Origin: an uncultured Ignavibacterium sp.
Lineage (GTDB): Bacteria; Bacteroidota; Ignavibacteria; Ignavibacteriales; Ignavibacteriaceae
NCBI GenBank assembly: GCA_937942875.1
Contig: CALEBT010000047.1
Span: 27,134 to 91,133 of the forward strand
DNA: 64,000 nucleotides
Reading direction: 5' to 3'
Shown: piece by piece, positions 9,463 through 19,528 of the stretch
Position numbering within the stretch: the stretch's first letter is position 1
Layout: each line of letters opens with the position of its first letter
Program-made: the position numbers and the translations under genes
Notes under the pieces: model-generated
Seen by the model: only the letters and a program-made list of their open reading frames with translations
What the model was told of the DNA's origin: nothing
Databases searched by the model: none

Positions 9463-9996
9463 ATGAAATCCAAAATTTTAATTATAGGATTACCACTTTA
9501 TATAGTTCAATTGGTTTTGGTTTATTTTATCACTGCTAACATATTACTTTCCCAAAATAACCATTCAGAAAACAAATCAGAACGCAGAGAAGAAGTTAAA
9601 TCCGAAGCATTAAACTCTGATAATAATAATGAAGAAAAGAAAAGCGAACAATCTGAGAAGAAAGAACAAGCAAAATCTTCCGGAAAATCTGTAGGGGAAT
9701 TTCTTTTTACACTTGATGATGTAATTTGTAACCCAGCCGAATCTAATGGTAAAGTATTGGTACTTACAAGTATTGGCTTTGATATGAATAATGCAGAATC
9801 TAAAAAAATTATGGAAGAAAAAACTGTGATATTGAAAGATGTTGTTATTAGCAGCATAGCCAGAAAAACAGTAAGCGAATTAAATAATGTTGCTAAAAGA
9901 GATTCTCTTAAAGCACAAATAGTGCAAAATATCGAATCAAAAATTCCAAATGTTAAAATAAACGATCTTTATTTCAGCAAATTTATCATTCAATAA
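9463..9996 (+). CDS. fliL: Flagellar basal body-associated protein FliL
   Basis: N-terminal TM, charged linker, FliL-like C-terminal domain (FLFTLDDVICNPAESNGKVLVLTSIGFDMNN...VISSIARKTVSEL); next to fliM. Confidence 0.78.
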   Translation: MKSKILIIGLPLYIVQLVLVYFITANILLSQNNHSENKSERREEVKSEALNSDNNNEEKKSEQSEKKEQAKSSGKSVGEFLFTLDDVICNPAESNGKVLVLTSIGFDMNNAESKKIMEEKTVILKDVVISSIARKTVSELNNVAKRDSLKAQIVQNIESKIPNVKINDLYFSKFIIQ

Positions 9997-10014
9997 AAGA
10001 GAGAATTAAAAATT

Positions 10015-10989
10015 ATGGCAGAAGTATTATCACAACAAGATATAGATGATATTCTCAAAGGCGGCGGTAACTTTAATGATGTTAAAACAAATGAAAAAGA
10101 AGTACTACCTTATGATTTTCGTTTGCCGAACAGAATATCTAAATCTCAATTAAGAACTATTAGAAATATTAGTGAAAATTTTGCTGAAAGTTTTGGTTCT
10201 TATTTGATGACAACTCTGCAAACAGTGGTTAATATAAGAGTAAATACTGTAGATCAGATTTATTATTCTGAATACGTGCTATCAGTTCCTGATCCGGCTG
10301 TACTTTATGCTTTTACAATTAAAGGTACAGACATCAGATTAGTGCTTGAACTTAACGTTGACTTTGCTTTAGCTCTTGTGGATAGACTTCTTGGTGGAAA
10401 TGGTAACAGTATGAAACCTCAGAAGGTAATTACTCAGATAGAACAAAAAGTACTATCAAATGTCATCGAAAAAATTATGTTCGATCTTAAGAAAGCTTGG
10501 ATGGTGGTAGATAATTTTGAATTCAAACTTGATAGTTTTGAAACTGATATAGATTTTGTTCAATTATCTTCATCAAACGAATCAGTGCTTCTTATCTCAT
10601 TCGAAATTTCTATCGGAGATCAAGCATATCTAATGAATTTATGCTTTACTACTTTTGCTTTTGATCCGATTCTCTCTAAGCTTTCATCAAAAAAAGTAAG
10701 CAACATTAAAAATTCAAAATATTATGGTATGTCTGCTGCTGAAGTAATCAAACTTCAACTTTCAGAAGTTGAATTACCGGTTGTCGTTGAACTTGGTGAA
10801 ACACAAATTACATTTCAGGAGCTGATTGACTTAAAAATCGGTGATATAATTGTTCTGGACAATAAGATTCACAATGAACTCAAAGTCAGTGTAAATGATA
10901 AACTTTCGTATTATGCTCATCCTGGCATAGTAAATAATCATAAAGCTATAAGAATAACAAAAAATTTATTAACAAATATTTCAATGTGA
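10015..10989 (+). CDS. fliM: Flagellar motor switch protein FliM
   Basis: N-terminal EVLSQQDIDDIL CheY-binding motif; FliM middle and SpoA domains. Confidence 0.96.
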   Translation: MAEVLSQQDIDDILKGGGNFNDVKTNEKEVLPYDFRLPNRISKSQLRTIRNISENFAESFGSYLMTTLQTVVNIRVNTVDQIYYSEYVLSVPDPAVLYAFTIKGTDIRLVLELNVDFALALVDRLLGGNGNSMKPQKVITQIEQKVLSNVIEKIMFDLKKAWMVVDNFEFKLDSFETDIDFVQLSSSNESVLLISFEISIGDQAYLMNLCFTTFAFDPILSKLSSKKVSNIKNSKYYGMSAAEVIKLQLSEVELPVVVELGETQITFQELIDLKIGDIIVLDNKIHNELKVSVNDKLSYYAHPGIVNNHKAIRITKNLLTNISM

Positions 10990-10998
10990 GGAAATACT

Positions 10999-11385
10999 AT
11001 GGATAATCCATTAGATAATCAGAATCTAAATCAATTTCAGTCCCCAGATATGAATAAAAAGTCTGCCTCTACTGCTGATTTTCCGTCTTTCGACGAAAGT
11101 CAGTTCAGTGGAAGTTCAGAAATAGATGAGAAAATAAACTTCTTAAAAGATTTGAAACTGAATGTATATATCGAATTAGGCAGAACATTTATGCAAATTA
11201 AAGACATACTTGAACTGGAAAGAGGTTATGTTATTGAGCTTGATAAATTAGCAAGTGAGCCAGTAGATATTTACGTGAACAATAAAAAAATTGCAGAAGG
11301 CGAAGTTGTGGTAATTGATAAACATTTCGGCGTTAAGATTGTTTCTCTCACAGAGCCAAAAAATACCTTGAAGGGATTGATATAA
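10999..11385 (+). CDS. fliN: Flagellar motor switch protein FliN
   Basis: C-terminal SpoA domain: LNVYIELGRTFMQIKDILELERGYVIELDKLASEPVDIYVNNKKIAEGEVVVIDKHFGVKI. Confidence 0.95.
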   Translation: MDNPLDNQNLNQFQSPDMNKKSASTADFPSFDESQFSGSSEIDEKINFLKDLKLNVYIELGRTFMQIKDILELERGYVIELDKLASEPVDIYVNNKKIAEGEVVVIDKHFGVKIVSLTEPKNTLKGLI

Positions 11386-11714
11386 TGAGTTTGTTTGATA
11401 TAATCAAACTCATCTTTCCGCTTCTTCTTATAATTGGTCTTTTATCTGGACTCCTTCTTTTGGTAAAAAAGATTCAATTTAATGGAAGCAGAATAATTCA
11501 ATCAAATATTAAAGTTGTTCATACTTTAATGCTTATGCCTAAGAAATATATGAGTTTTGTAAAGATTAATGACAGAATAATTGTATTAGGTATTAGCGAT
11601 CATAACATTACTTTAATAAAAGAATTAAATGCCAATGAACTTGAAATAAATGAGTCAAACAATACCTCAGGTTCAAGCTTTAGCGATCATTTAAAGAGTT
11701 TGATTAAAAGATGA
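11385..11714 (+). CDS. fliO: Flagellar biosynthesis protein FliO-like
   Basis: Single N-terminal TM, FliO-like size and position between fliN and fliP. Confidence 0.72.
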   Translation: MSLFDIIKLIFPLLLIIGLLSGLLLLVKKIQFNGSRIIQSNIKVVHTLMLMPKKYMSFVKINDRIIVLGISDHNITLIKELNANELEINESNNTSGSSFSDHLKSLIKR

Positions 11715-12478
11715 AAAAAAATTTTTTGATTTCGGCTTTATCTCTTTTTTTAATTTTTGCTTCGACTAGTTTTGCACAAACAACCCAAAGTTTATCTTTT
11801 CCAGTTCCAAAACTAAATGTTGATATTGGCACTTCTCAGAGCGGTCAGGATGTAGCTGTTACATTACAGATTTTACTTTTAATGACAATCCTTGCTCTTG
11901 CACCATCAATTATTATAATGACAACATCTTATCTGAGAATAATTATTGTTTTTCATTTTCTTAAAAGTGCACTCGGAACTCAGCAAATGCCACCGGGGCA
12001 GTTATTATCCGGTATAGCTTTATTTATTACTTTCTTTGTAATGGCTCCAACCTGGAACGAGGTAAATGAAAAAGCATTAAAACCTTTGATGGATAAAAAC
12101 ATATCCGTTGAAGAAGCTTATGATAAGGGGATTGAACCAATCAGAAATTTTATGTTTAAGCACGTTAGAAATGAAGACCTTGAACTTTTTATTTCTATGG
12201 CTAATATGGAAAGGCCAAACTCAAGAAATGAATTACCAACTTATATTATTGTTCCCGCTTTTGCTCTTAGTGAGTTAAGAACTGGATTTATAATCGGATT
12301 TTTCTTGTTTATTCCTTTTTTAATGGTGGATTTAATTATTTCCAGTATTCTTATGTCAATGGGAATGATGATGCTTCCACCAATGTTAGTTTCATTGCCT
12401 TTCAAAATATTACTTTTTGTACTAGTTGATGGATGGAATTTAATAGTAGGTTCAATAGTAAGGAGTATCATACAATGA
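11711..12478 (+). CDS. fliP: Flagellar type III export protein FliP
   Basis: Signal peptide; LALAPSIIIMTTSYLRIIIVFHFLKSALGTQQMPPGQLLSGIALFITFFVMAP. Confidence 0.97.
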   Translation: MKKNFLISALSLFLIFASTSFAQTTQSLSFPVPKLNVDIGTSQSGQDVAVTLQILLLMTILALAPSIIIMTTSYLRIIIVFHFLKSALGTQQMPPGQLLSGIALFITFFVMAPTWNEVNEKALKPLMDKNISVEEAYDKGIEPIRNFMFKHVRNEDLELFISMANMERPNSRNELPTYIIVPAFALSELRTGFIIGFFLFIPFLMVDLIISSILMSMGMMMLPPMLVSLPFKILLFVLVDGWNLIVGSIVRSIIQ

Positions 12479-12744
12479 CCGAACAAATAGTAATTGACCT
12501 TTTATCAGAAGCATTTTATGGCGCTTTTTATATCTTATTGCCAATTCTGGGAGTAGCTTTAGTGGTTGGTATTTTAGTCTCAATCTTTCAGGCAGCGACT
12601 TCTATTCAAGAAATGACATTAACTTTTATTCCTAAAATTTTAGTTACTGCAATAACAGTAATTCTTATTATACCATTTGCCCTGGACATTATGATTCCAC
12701 TAACTAAAAAATATTTCACAATATTTATCACATTGATTAAGTAA
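12475..12744 (+). CDS. fliQ: Flagellar export protein FliQ
   Basis: Two-TM FliQ: LPILGVALVVGILVSIFQAATSIQEMTLTFIPKI. Start set at ATG 12475. Confidence 0.95.
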   Translation: MTEQIVIDLLSEAFYGAFYILLPILGVALVVGILVSIFQAATSIQEMTLTFIPKILVTAITVILIIPFALDIMIPLTKKYFTIFITLIK

Positions 12745-13515
12745 ATGATAAACATAGCTGATTTCATTTTATTGTTATTAGTATTTCTAAGAATTTCCTC
12801 AGCGATAATTGTTGCACCATTTCTTGGGAGCAGAGGAATTCCGGTTACTATAAAACTTTTTTTATCTTTAGTAATCAGCTATATAATTTACCTTTCTCTT
12901 GATAAAAACCTTATCCCTCCGATTGAAGCAAATTGGACTCTTTTTGTGTTTGCAGTAAAAGAAATAATTGCAGGCTTAATAATAGGCTTTATGCTTCAGT
13001 TTGTGTTTTTTGCGGTGAATTATGCCGGAACACTTATAGGATTTGATATGATGCTAAATATGGCAGAAGTTTTTAATCCAAATGAAGATGTTCAATCAAA
13101 TATTATTGGTGAAATGTTGTATTACGGAGCTTTGATTATTTTTATTCTGATTAATGGACATCACTATCTGATTCAATCATTAAATTACTCTTACAAAGTA
13201 ATTCAGGTTGGAAATTTTATAATTTCTGAGCCATTGCATATATATCTTGTGAAACTAACTGCAAGTGTATTCGTGCTTGCAATAAAAATTGCTTCTCCTG
13301 TGCTGGTTTCATTTTTTCTTGTTCATATCGCAGAAGGAATCATAGCACGAATGATTCCTCAAATGCAGGTATTTTTTGTAACTCAACCACTTAAACTGGG
13401 ACTTGGAATATTTCTAATTCTATTAACATTACCGCTTTACATATATATGATAAAGAATCTGCTTATTGAGTATGAAAAAAGACTTTATATTCTAATAAAT
13501 ACTATGGGTGCATAA
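12745..13515 (+). CDS. fliR: Flagellar export protein FliR
   Basis: Polytopic FliR-type membrane protein between fliQ and flhB. Confidence 0.94.
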   Translation: MINIADFILLLLVFLRISSAIIVAPFLGSRGIPVTIKLFLSLVISYIIYLSLDKNLIPPIEANWTLFVFAVKEIIAGLIIGFMLQFVFFAVNYAGTLIGFDMMLNMAEVFNPNEDVQSNIIGEMLYYGALIIFILINGHHYLIQSLNYSYKVIQVGNFIISEPLHIYLVKLTASVFVLAIKIASPVLVSFFLVHIAEGIIARMIPQMQVFFVTQPLKLGLGIFLILLTLPLYIYMIKNLLIEYEKRLYILINTMGA

Positions 13516-14592
13516 ATGGCAGAGCATCAAGGACAGGAAAAAACTGAACAACCGACACAGAAAAAATTAGATGACTCACGTAGAGAAGGAATGGTTGCTA
13601 AAAGTATGGAAGTTAATTCTTTACTTATTGTATTTGCTGGTATTGTTACGATCTTTTTATTTCAGTCTTCTATTGCAAAAAACTTTACTTCCTTTTCGGT
13701 TAATATTTTTGGTGCCCTTGATGTCTTGCCTAAAAGACTTGGAATGATTCAAAGTTATTTTATTGATTGGTATTGGTTTTTTCTTGCTGTGATTGCTCCT
13801 GTTTTAGTGGCAGTTTTTTTTATTTCTTTAGCTTCAAATATTTCACAGGTCGGATTAAAAATCTCTCCAAAAGCTCTTGAGCCAAAGTTTAATAAACTTA
13901 ATCCTTTGAATGGAATAAAAAGAATTCTGTCTACGAGGTCATTGGTTGAACTTGTTAAGACATTACTAAAATTCTTTCTAATATCTTTATTCACATATGT
14001 GGTTCTAAAAGATTTTTTTAATTCAGCTACAATTTTAGAGAACAGCGATATTGCAGATATAATGACTTTTATGATTGATTCTGCATTCTCTCTTATGTGG
14101 AAATTTGCAATACTTTACACACTAATTGCAGCAGCAGATTTTGCTTATCAGAAATTTAAATTCAAAAAAGATATGATGATGACCAAAGAAGAAGTGAAAG
14201 AAGAAATGAAGCAAACCGAAGGTGATCCGATAGTCAAATCAAGAATTAAAAGAATGCAACTTCAGTCTGCCAAAAATAGAATGATGAAGGAATTACCAAC
14301 TGCCGATGTTGTGATTACTAACCCCACTCACTATGCTGTTGCATTAAGATATGATATGCTAAAAAAGAATGCTCCTGAAGTAATTGCAAAAGGCGTTGAT
14401 GAACTTGCCCAGAGAATAAAAAAAGTAGCTGCTGAACATAATATACCTATTCACGAGGACCGAGAGTTAGCAAGGGCGTTATATAAAATGTGTAATATTG
14501 GCGACACAATTCCGCAACAATTATTTAAAGCTGTTGCACAAGTTCTTGCTTATATCTACAACCTGAAAAAGAATAAAAAGAAAAATTATTAG
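13516..14592 (+). CDS. flhB: Flagellar export switch protein FlhB
   Basis: EKTEQPTQKKLDDSRREGMVAKS N-terminus and NPTH autocleavage motif (VVITNPTHYAVALRY). Confidence 0.97.
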   Translation: MAEHQGQEKTEQPTQKKLDDSRREGMVAKSMEVNSLLIVFAGIVTIFLFQSSIAKNFTSFSVNIFGALDVLPKRLGMIQSYFIDWYWFFLAVIAPVLVAVFFISLASNISQVGLKISPKALEPKFNKLNPLNGIKRILSTRSLVELVKTLLKFFLISLFTYVVLKDFFNSATILENSDIADIMTFMIDSAFSLMWKFAILYTLIAAADFAYQKFKFKKDMMMTKEEVKEEMKQTEGDPIVKSRIKRMQLQSAKNRMMKELPTADVVITNPTHYAVALRYDMLKKNAPEVIAKGVDELAQRIKKVAAEHNIPIHEDRELARALYKMCNIGDTIPQQLFKAVAQVLAYIYNLKKNKKKNY

Positions 14593-14594
14593 CT

Positions 14595-16643
14595 ATGAAA
14601 CTATTTAATCAAAATACTGATATGTTGCTTGCCTTTGGATTACTTTTAATCCTTGGCTTGATGATAATTCCACTACCAGCAGGGCTATTGGATTTTTTTC
14701 TAGCTTTAAGCATTACTTTATCAGTCTTAATCTTAGTTGTTTCTCTTTTTATTAAATCTCCATTAGATTTATCTGTATTTCCGGGATTATTACTTATTTC
14801 AACTTTATTCAGATTATCATTAAACATAAGTTCCACAAGGTTAATCCTGATTGATGGCTATGCCGGAAAAGTAATTGAAACTTTTGGTTCTTTTGTTGTA
14901 AGGGGGGATTATGTAGTTGGATTTATAGTTTTCATTATTCTTGTAATAATTCAATTCATTGTAATTGTAAAAGGTTCTGGTAGAATTTCTGAAGTCGCTG
15001 CTCGTTTTACTTTAGACGCAATGCCTGGAAAACAAATGGCTATAGATGCTGACTTAAATACAGGTTTAATTAATGAAGATGAGGCAAAGAAAAGAAGGGA
15101 AAACATTTCCCGAGAAGCGGAATTTTATGGTGCTATGGATGGAGCAAGTAAATTTGTTAAAGGTGATGCAATTGCTGGTTTAATTATAACAGCAATAAAT
15201 ATTATTGGTGGTTTTATTATCGGAGTCGGACAAAGGGGTCTTCCTGTTGTTGATTCACTTCAGCAATATACAATTCTTACAATTGGTGATGGATTAGTTT
15301 CTCAGATCCCAGCTTTATTAATATCAACAGCAGCGGGATTTGTTGTAACAAGAGATGCCTCGGGAGTTTCTTTAGACTCTAAATTTAAATTACAATTACT
15401 ATCTAATTACAGAGTTTTAGCTATTGTTGCTCTGACGGTTGTTATTTTTGGATTGCTTCCCGGAATGCCAACTTTACCGTTTTTAATTCTTGGTGTTTCT
15501 TTGGGAATAAGCTCACTCTTAAAGAGAAAAGAAGTTCAGGAGGCTGCTCAAGCTATAACTGAAGAAAAGATTTCTCAACCAATTCCTGAAGAAACTGTTG
15601 AACAATATCTTCAGGTTGACCCGATAGAAATTGAGATTGGCTATGGTCTCATCTCTCTTGTTGATGAAAATCAAGGAGGAAATTTATTTCAAAAAATTGC
15701 TTCAATAAGAAAATTTATTGCTTTAGAATATGGAGTTCTAATACCACCAGTAAGAGTAAGGGATAATCTTCAACTTAATCCCAATCAATATGTGTTTAAG
15801 ATTAAAGGTAATATTGTTTCGAATGATGAAATTTTCCCGGACAGATATCTTGCTATGAATCCTGGTGGAATCTCGGAGTCTTTGCAGGGAATACTGACTA
15901 AAGACCCTGCCTTCGGATTAGAAAGTTACTGGATAACAAGCGAAGAAAAAGATAGAGCTGAAATGCTGGGCTATACAGTTGTTGATTCTATTTCTGTTCT
16001 TTCAACAAATTTGCAGGAAACATTAAAGAAAAATTTTGACAAAATATTAACTCGTCAGGCAGTAAAACAGTTACTGGATAACTTAAAGAAAGAATATCCT
16101 GCAGTTGTAGAAGAAATTCAACCTGATAATCTGCCTCTCGGTACTATACAGAAAATTTTACAGAATCTGCTGAAGGAATTTATCCCGATTAAAGATCTGG
16201 TTCAGATAATTGAGTCATTGATTGACTATTCCAAGGTAACTAAAAATATTGATGTTTTAACTGAATATGTCAGACACTCATTGGGCAATACGATTGCAAA
16301 TATTTATAAAGATTCAAACGGAATTATCCACGCTGCATCAATCGGGCAAGGCTTAGAACAATTTATTACAAGATCTTTACAAAATCAGAAAGAGTCTGTT
16401 CAGACTTTAGGCCTTACTCCTCAGATGCTTGCTGACATTAAGTCTTCTCTAGAAAGCATTTATGAGAAATTTAATTCTTTGGGATATCAGCCGGTTCTGA
16501 TTACCTCTGCTACCATCAGACCATATTTTTATAGACTGATAAACAGTTCATTCCCTGATTTTGCTGTATTATCCTTTACTGAATTACCTTCAAATATTGA
16601 AATTGAATTTATTGATAATCTGGAGCTGACAAATGCAAATTAA
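14595..16643 (+). CDS. flhA: Flagellar export gate protein FlhA
   Basis: FHIPEP-type signature region (RFTLDAMPGKQMAIDADLNTGLINEDEAKKRRENISREAEFYGAMDGASKFVKGDAIAGLIIT). Confidence 0.97.
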   Translation: MKLFNQNTDMLLAFGLLLILGLMIIPLPAGLLDFFLALSITLSVLILVVSLFIKSPLDLSVFPGLLLISTLFRLSLNISSTRLILIDGYAGKVIETFGSFVVRGDYVVGFIVFIILVIIQFIVIVKGSGRISEVAARFTLDAMPGKQMAIDADLNTGLINEDEAKKRRENISREAEFYGAMDGASKFVKGDAIAGLIITAINIIGGFIIGVGQRGLPVVDSLQQYTILTIGDGLVSQIPALLISTAAGFVVTRDASGVSLDSKFKLQLLSNYRVLAIVALTVVIFGLLPGMPTLPFLILGVSLGISSLLKRKEVQEAAQAITEEKISQPIPEETVEQYLQVDPIEIEIGYGLISLVDENQGGNLFQKIASIRKFIALEYGVLIPPVRVRDNLQLNPNQYVFKIKGNIVSNDEIFPDRYLAMNPGGISESLQGILTKDPAFGLESYWITSEEKDRAEMLGYTVVDSISVLSTNLQETLKKNFDKILTRQAVKQLLDNLKKEYPAVVEEIQPDNLPLGTIQKILQNLLKEFIPIKDLVQIIESLIDYSKVTKNIDVLTEYVRHSLGNTIANIYKDSNGIIHAASIGQGLEQFITRSLQNQKESVQTLGLTPQMLADIKSSLESIYEKFNSLGYQPVLITSATIRPYFYRLINSSFPDFAVLSFTELPSNIEIEFIDNLELTNAN

Positions 16644-17736
16644 AAAATATACTGCTGCTACTCTGCGCGAAGCTACAAATATGATGAAAGAAGAATTAGG
16701 TTCTGATGCAGTAATTTTAAGTACCAGAGTCATTGAAAAAAATCAGAAAAAATTTTACGAGCTAACAGCCGGTATAGAAAAGTTTATTGAGCCGAAACAA
16801 CCTATCGAACCTAATAAATTATCTTTTCTTGAAGAATTAGCTAAAGTTTCTAAAGAACTTTCAATTGAGAAGAATGAAAAAGTCAATCAAAGAAAATTAA
16901 AGGAAACTTACAAACAACCAGAAACATTAAAAACTAAAAAGTCACCTTCAAAATCAATAGATGAAGCATTAAAAAAAGTCGTTTATAACTTAAAGGATAA
17001 AGAAGTTCAAAAAAATGTTATTGTTTCAATTATGGAACAAATGAAGAAATATAAAAACTTCCTTCAATATGACAATGTAGATAATTATGCCAAGATGTGT
17101 TTAAGTAGCATGATTCTTACAAAGAATTTTGATATTAAACCTTCTCAAAAGAAAATAGTTGCATTGATCGGCTCTACAGGTGTTGGAAAAACTACAACGA
17201 TTGCAAAACTGGCATTAATAGCCAAAATGATTCATAAACTTAATGTTGGATTAATTTCCATTGATACATTCAGACTTGGTGCTATAGACCAGCTTCAAAG
17301 TTTTGCTGATGTAAGTCAGATAGATTTACTTGTTGCTTACACTCCTGATGAAATGCCGTCCCTGATAAAAAGGTTTTCTAAAAAAGATATTATTTTTATT
17401 GATACTGTTGGAAGATCTCAAAACAGGACTGAACAGCTGAAACAAAACTTGGAATTTCTTAACCAGGTTAATATTGATGAAACATTACTGGTTATTAGCT
17501 CAACATCGTCCTATAGAACTATTCTTGATACGGTTAATAAGTTCAGAGTTTTTAATTATAATGGACTTATTTTCACAAAAACAGATGAAGCGCCGGTTTT
17601 AGGAAATATAATAAATATAATAACCAAAACTGGTGTTCCGGTTTCTTTTATAACCAATGGTCAGGTTATACCTGATGATATTGTAGCAGCGGATTCGGAA
17701 AATCTTTCGGATTTGATTTATAATGGTAATTTATGA
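16633..17736 (+). CDS. flhF: SRP-type GTPase FlhF
   Basis: VALIGSTGVGKTTTIAKLA, DTFRLGAIDQLQSFAD, FIDTVGRSQ; follows flhA. Confidence 0.94.
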   Translation: MQIKKYTAATLREATNMMKEELGSDAVILSTRVIEKNQKKFYELTAGIEKFIEPKQPIEPNKLSFLEELAKVSKELSIEKNEKVNQRKLKETYKQPETLKTKKSPSKSIDEALKKVVYNLKDKEVQKNVIVSIMEQMKKYKNFLQYDNVDNYAKMCLSSMILTKNFDIKPSQKKIVALIGSTGVGKTTTIAKLALIAKMIHKLNVGLISIDTFRLGAIDQLQSFADVSQIDLLVAYTPDEMPSLIKRFSKKDIIFIDTVGRSQNRTEQLKQNLEFLNQVNIDETLLVISSTSSYRTILDTVNKFRVFNYNGLIFTKTDEAPVLGNIINIITKTGVPVSFITNGQVIPDDIVAADSENLSDLIYNGNL

Positions 17737-18572
17737 TCTCAGGTCAGTTAAGAAGAGTAATCGAGTTTCAGGATAATCTTACACCTAATGACATTTCAGA
17801 CAAGTCCAATATCTTATCTTTTATTTCAGGTAAGGGTGGGACTGGTAAAACAGTTTTATCTTTGCTTACAGCTATAACTCTTGCTAAGAATAATAAAGTT
17901 TTATTGATTGATCTGGACATAGGCTTCCCAAACCTTAATATTCTATTGAATGAAAATTCTAAAAAATCACTCGATGACTTTTGTTTCAGGAATGAAGATC
18001 TAAGCAGCGCAATAACTGAGTTTGATAAAAATCTTCACATAATTTTTGGGTTATCAGAAAATCCTATCAGACTCAACTCCACAAAACATATCCTAAAAAG
18101 TCTAATATCAGAAATAAAAAAACTAAGTAACCAATATGATTATGTTATTTTAGATACTGGCGCCGGCATCGATGAATTCAAATTATGGATATTAAAGAAT
18201 TCCAAAATGAAAATGATTGTTACTAATGATGATCCTGCTTCAATTATGGATGCTTATGCGCTTATTAAAATTTATGAGCATTCGGAAGAGCCATCCCGTT
18301 TCTTCTTAATAATTAATAAGTGTCAAAATCAACAAGAGGGATTGGAAAGCTTCCTTAAACTGAACAAAGCTGTAAATAGCTTCCTAAAGAGTAAAGTAGA
18401 GTTATTAGTTGTAATTCCTGAAAAAACCGAATTAAAAACAGCAGTTAATAATCAGAATATTTTTGAATTCCTAGACTTTACATCAGATTTCTTTTCATTG
18501 CTTCAGGCATCTTTAATAAAATTAAATAAATTTATTCAATTGCGTAATATTAACCACTCTTCCGGATTGTAG
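17733..18572 (+). CDS. flhG: MinD-like ATPase FlhG/FleN
   Basis: SFISGKGGTGKTVLSL deviant Walker A; YDYVILDTGAGID; follows flhF. Confidence 0.92.
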   Translation: MISGQLRRVIEFQDNLTPNDISDKSNILSFISGKGGTGKTVLSLLTAITLAKNNKVLLIDLDIGFPNLNILLNENSKKSLDDFCFRNEDLSSAITEFDKNLHIIFGLSENPIRLNSTKHILKSLISEIKKLSNQYDYVILDTGAGIDEFKLWILKNSKMKMIVTNDDPASIMDAYALIKIYEHSEEPSRFFLIINKCQNQQEGLESFLKLNKAVNSFLKSKVELLVVIPEKTELKTAVNNQNIFEFLDFTSDFFSLLQASLIKLNKFIQLRNINHSSGL

Positions 18573-18672
18573 TTCTTAAAAAGCCCCTAAAAAGTTTCAA
18601 AATTCTTCAAAATCAGCCTTTTAATTATAACTTCTTTGGTATGTCATTTGAAAAAATAAAGCAGGAGGAAAT

Positions 18673-18903
18673 ATGAATAAATTAGTATTAAATATCGGTC
18701 TGTTAGTCTTCTGCTTCTCAATTATATTTTTTAGTCAGAGACAATTACCTGTAACAGAAATTCTTCTTAAATCATTAGTCATTTTCATTATTACTACTGT
18801 AGTGCTGTCAATAGGTGCATATATTCTTGTTAAGTCCGTTGAAAGTAATGATGATAAAAAACAAAACGAGAATACAACAATATTGGGAAATAATAATGAG
18901 TAA
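18673..18903 (+). CDS. Small two-TM membrane protein of unknown function
   Basis: 76 aa ORF with RBS (aggaggaaat) and two hydrophobic segments, overlapping the start of the sigma factor gene. Confidence 0.6.
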   Translation: MNKLVLNIGLLVFCFSIIFFSQRQLPVTEILLKSLVIFIITTVVLSIGAYILVKSVESNDDKKQNENTTILGNNNE

Positions 18904-19528
18904 CTCAGAATTGTGGAGGGAATATAAATTAGCTCCTACTCCCGCATTAAAAAGGGAAATAATCATAAGGTACATAAACCTTGTACATTATGTGATTAGA
19001 AAATCCCATTTATCTAAAAATAATATTTTGGATGAAAGAGACTTCTTCCAGTTTGGAATTGAAGGGCTAAGTGAAGCTGTGGACAGATTCGATCCGGATT
19101 ATGGAACCAAATTCGAAACCTATGCAATACAGAGAATTAAAGGAAAGATTATTGATGAGCTAAGAAAAATTCAATCTAAACTTAAATTAAATGAAGAAGA
19201 AAATAAAGCTTCTCATTATCCACAAAATGTTTCAATAAATAACCAGATTGAAGATGAAGATGGAGGTTATCAACTCTCAGAAGTTATTGCAGATGAACAA
19301 AATACTCAGTTAGACGAAGTTGAAAATAATGAAATGAAAGAATTATTAGTTAAAGCATTAAAACAATTGAATGAAAGAGACAGATTGATTATTTCACTTT
19401 ATTACTATGAAAATCTCAGTTATCAGGAAATTGCTGAATTGATGAAAATTACTGTTTCCCGCGTTTCGCAAATTCATACTAAAATAATTAACAATCTTAA
19501 ATCAAAACTTTTAGTTTACAATGAATGA
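18896..19528 (+). CDS. fliA: Flagellar RNA polymerase sigma factor (FliA/WhiG/SigD type)
   Basis: Sigma region 2 (DERDFFQFGIEGLSEAVDRFDPDYGTKFETYAIQRIKGKIIDELR) and region 4 (LNERDRLIISLYYYENLSYQEIAELMKITVSRVSQIHTKI). Start set at ATG 18896. Confidence 0.93.
   Translation: MSNSELWREYKLAPTPALKREIIIRYINLVHYVIRKSHLSKNNILDERDFFQFGIEGLSEAVDRFDPDYGTKFETYAIQRIKGKIIDELRKIQSKLKLNEEENKASHYPQNVSINNQIEDEDGGYQLSEVIADEQNTQLDEVENNEMKELLVKALKQLNERDRLIISLYYYENLSYQEIAELMKITVSRVSQIHTKIINNLKSKLLVYNE

Noticed and set aside
9522-9857. Antisense ORF within fliL (111 aa)
   Set aside because: Fully inside fliL; translation is Ser/Leu-rich as expected for a shadow ORF.
18637-18652. TGGTAT-gtcat-TTGAA before the small membrane protein/fliA, resembling a sigma-54 promoter
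   Set aside because: The near-invariant GC of the -12 element is missing (TTGAA instead of TTGCA); only weak support.
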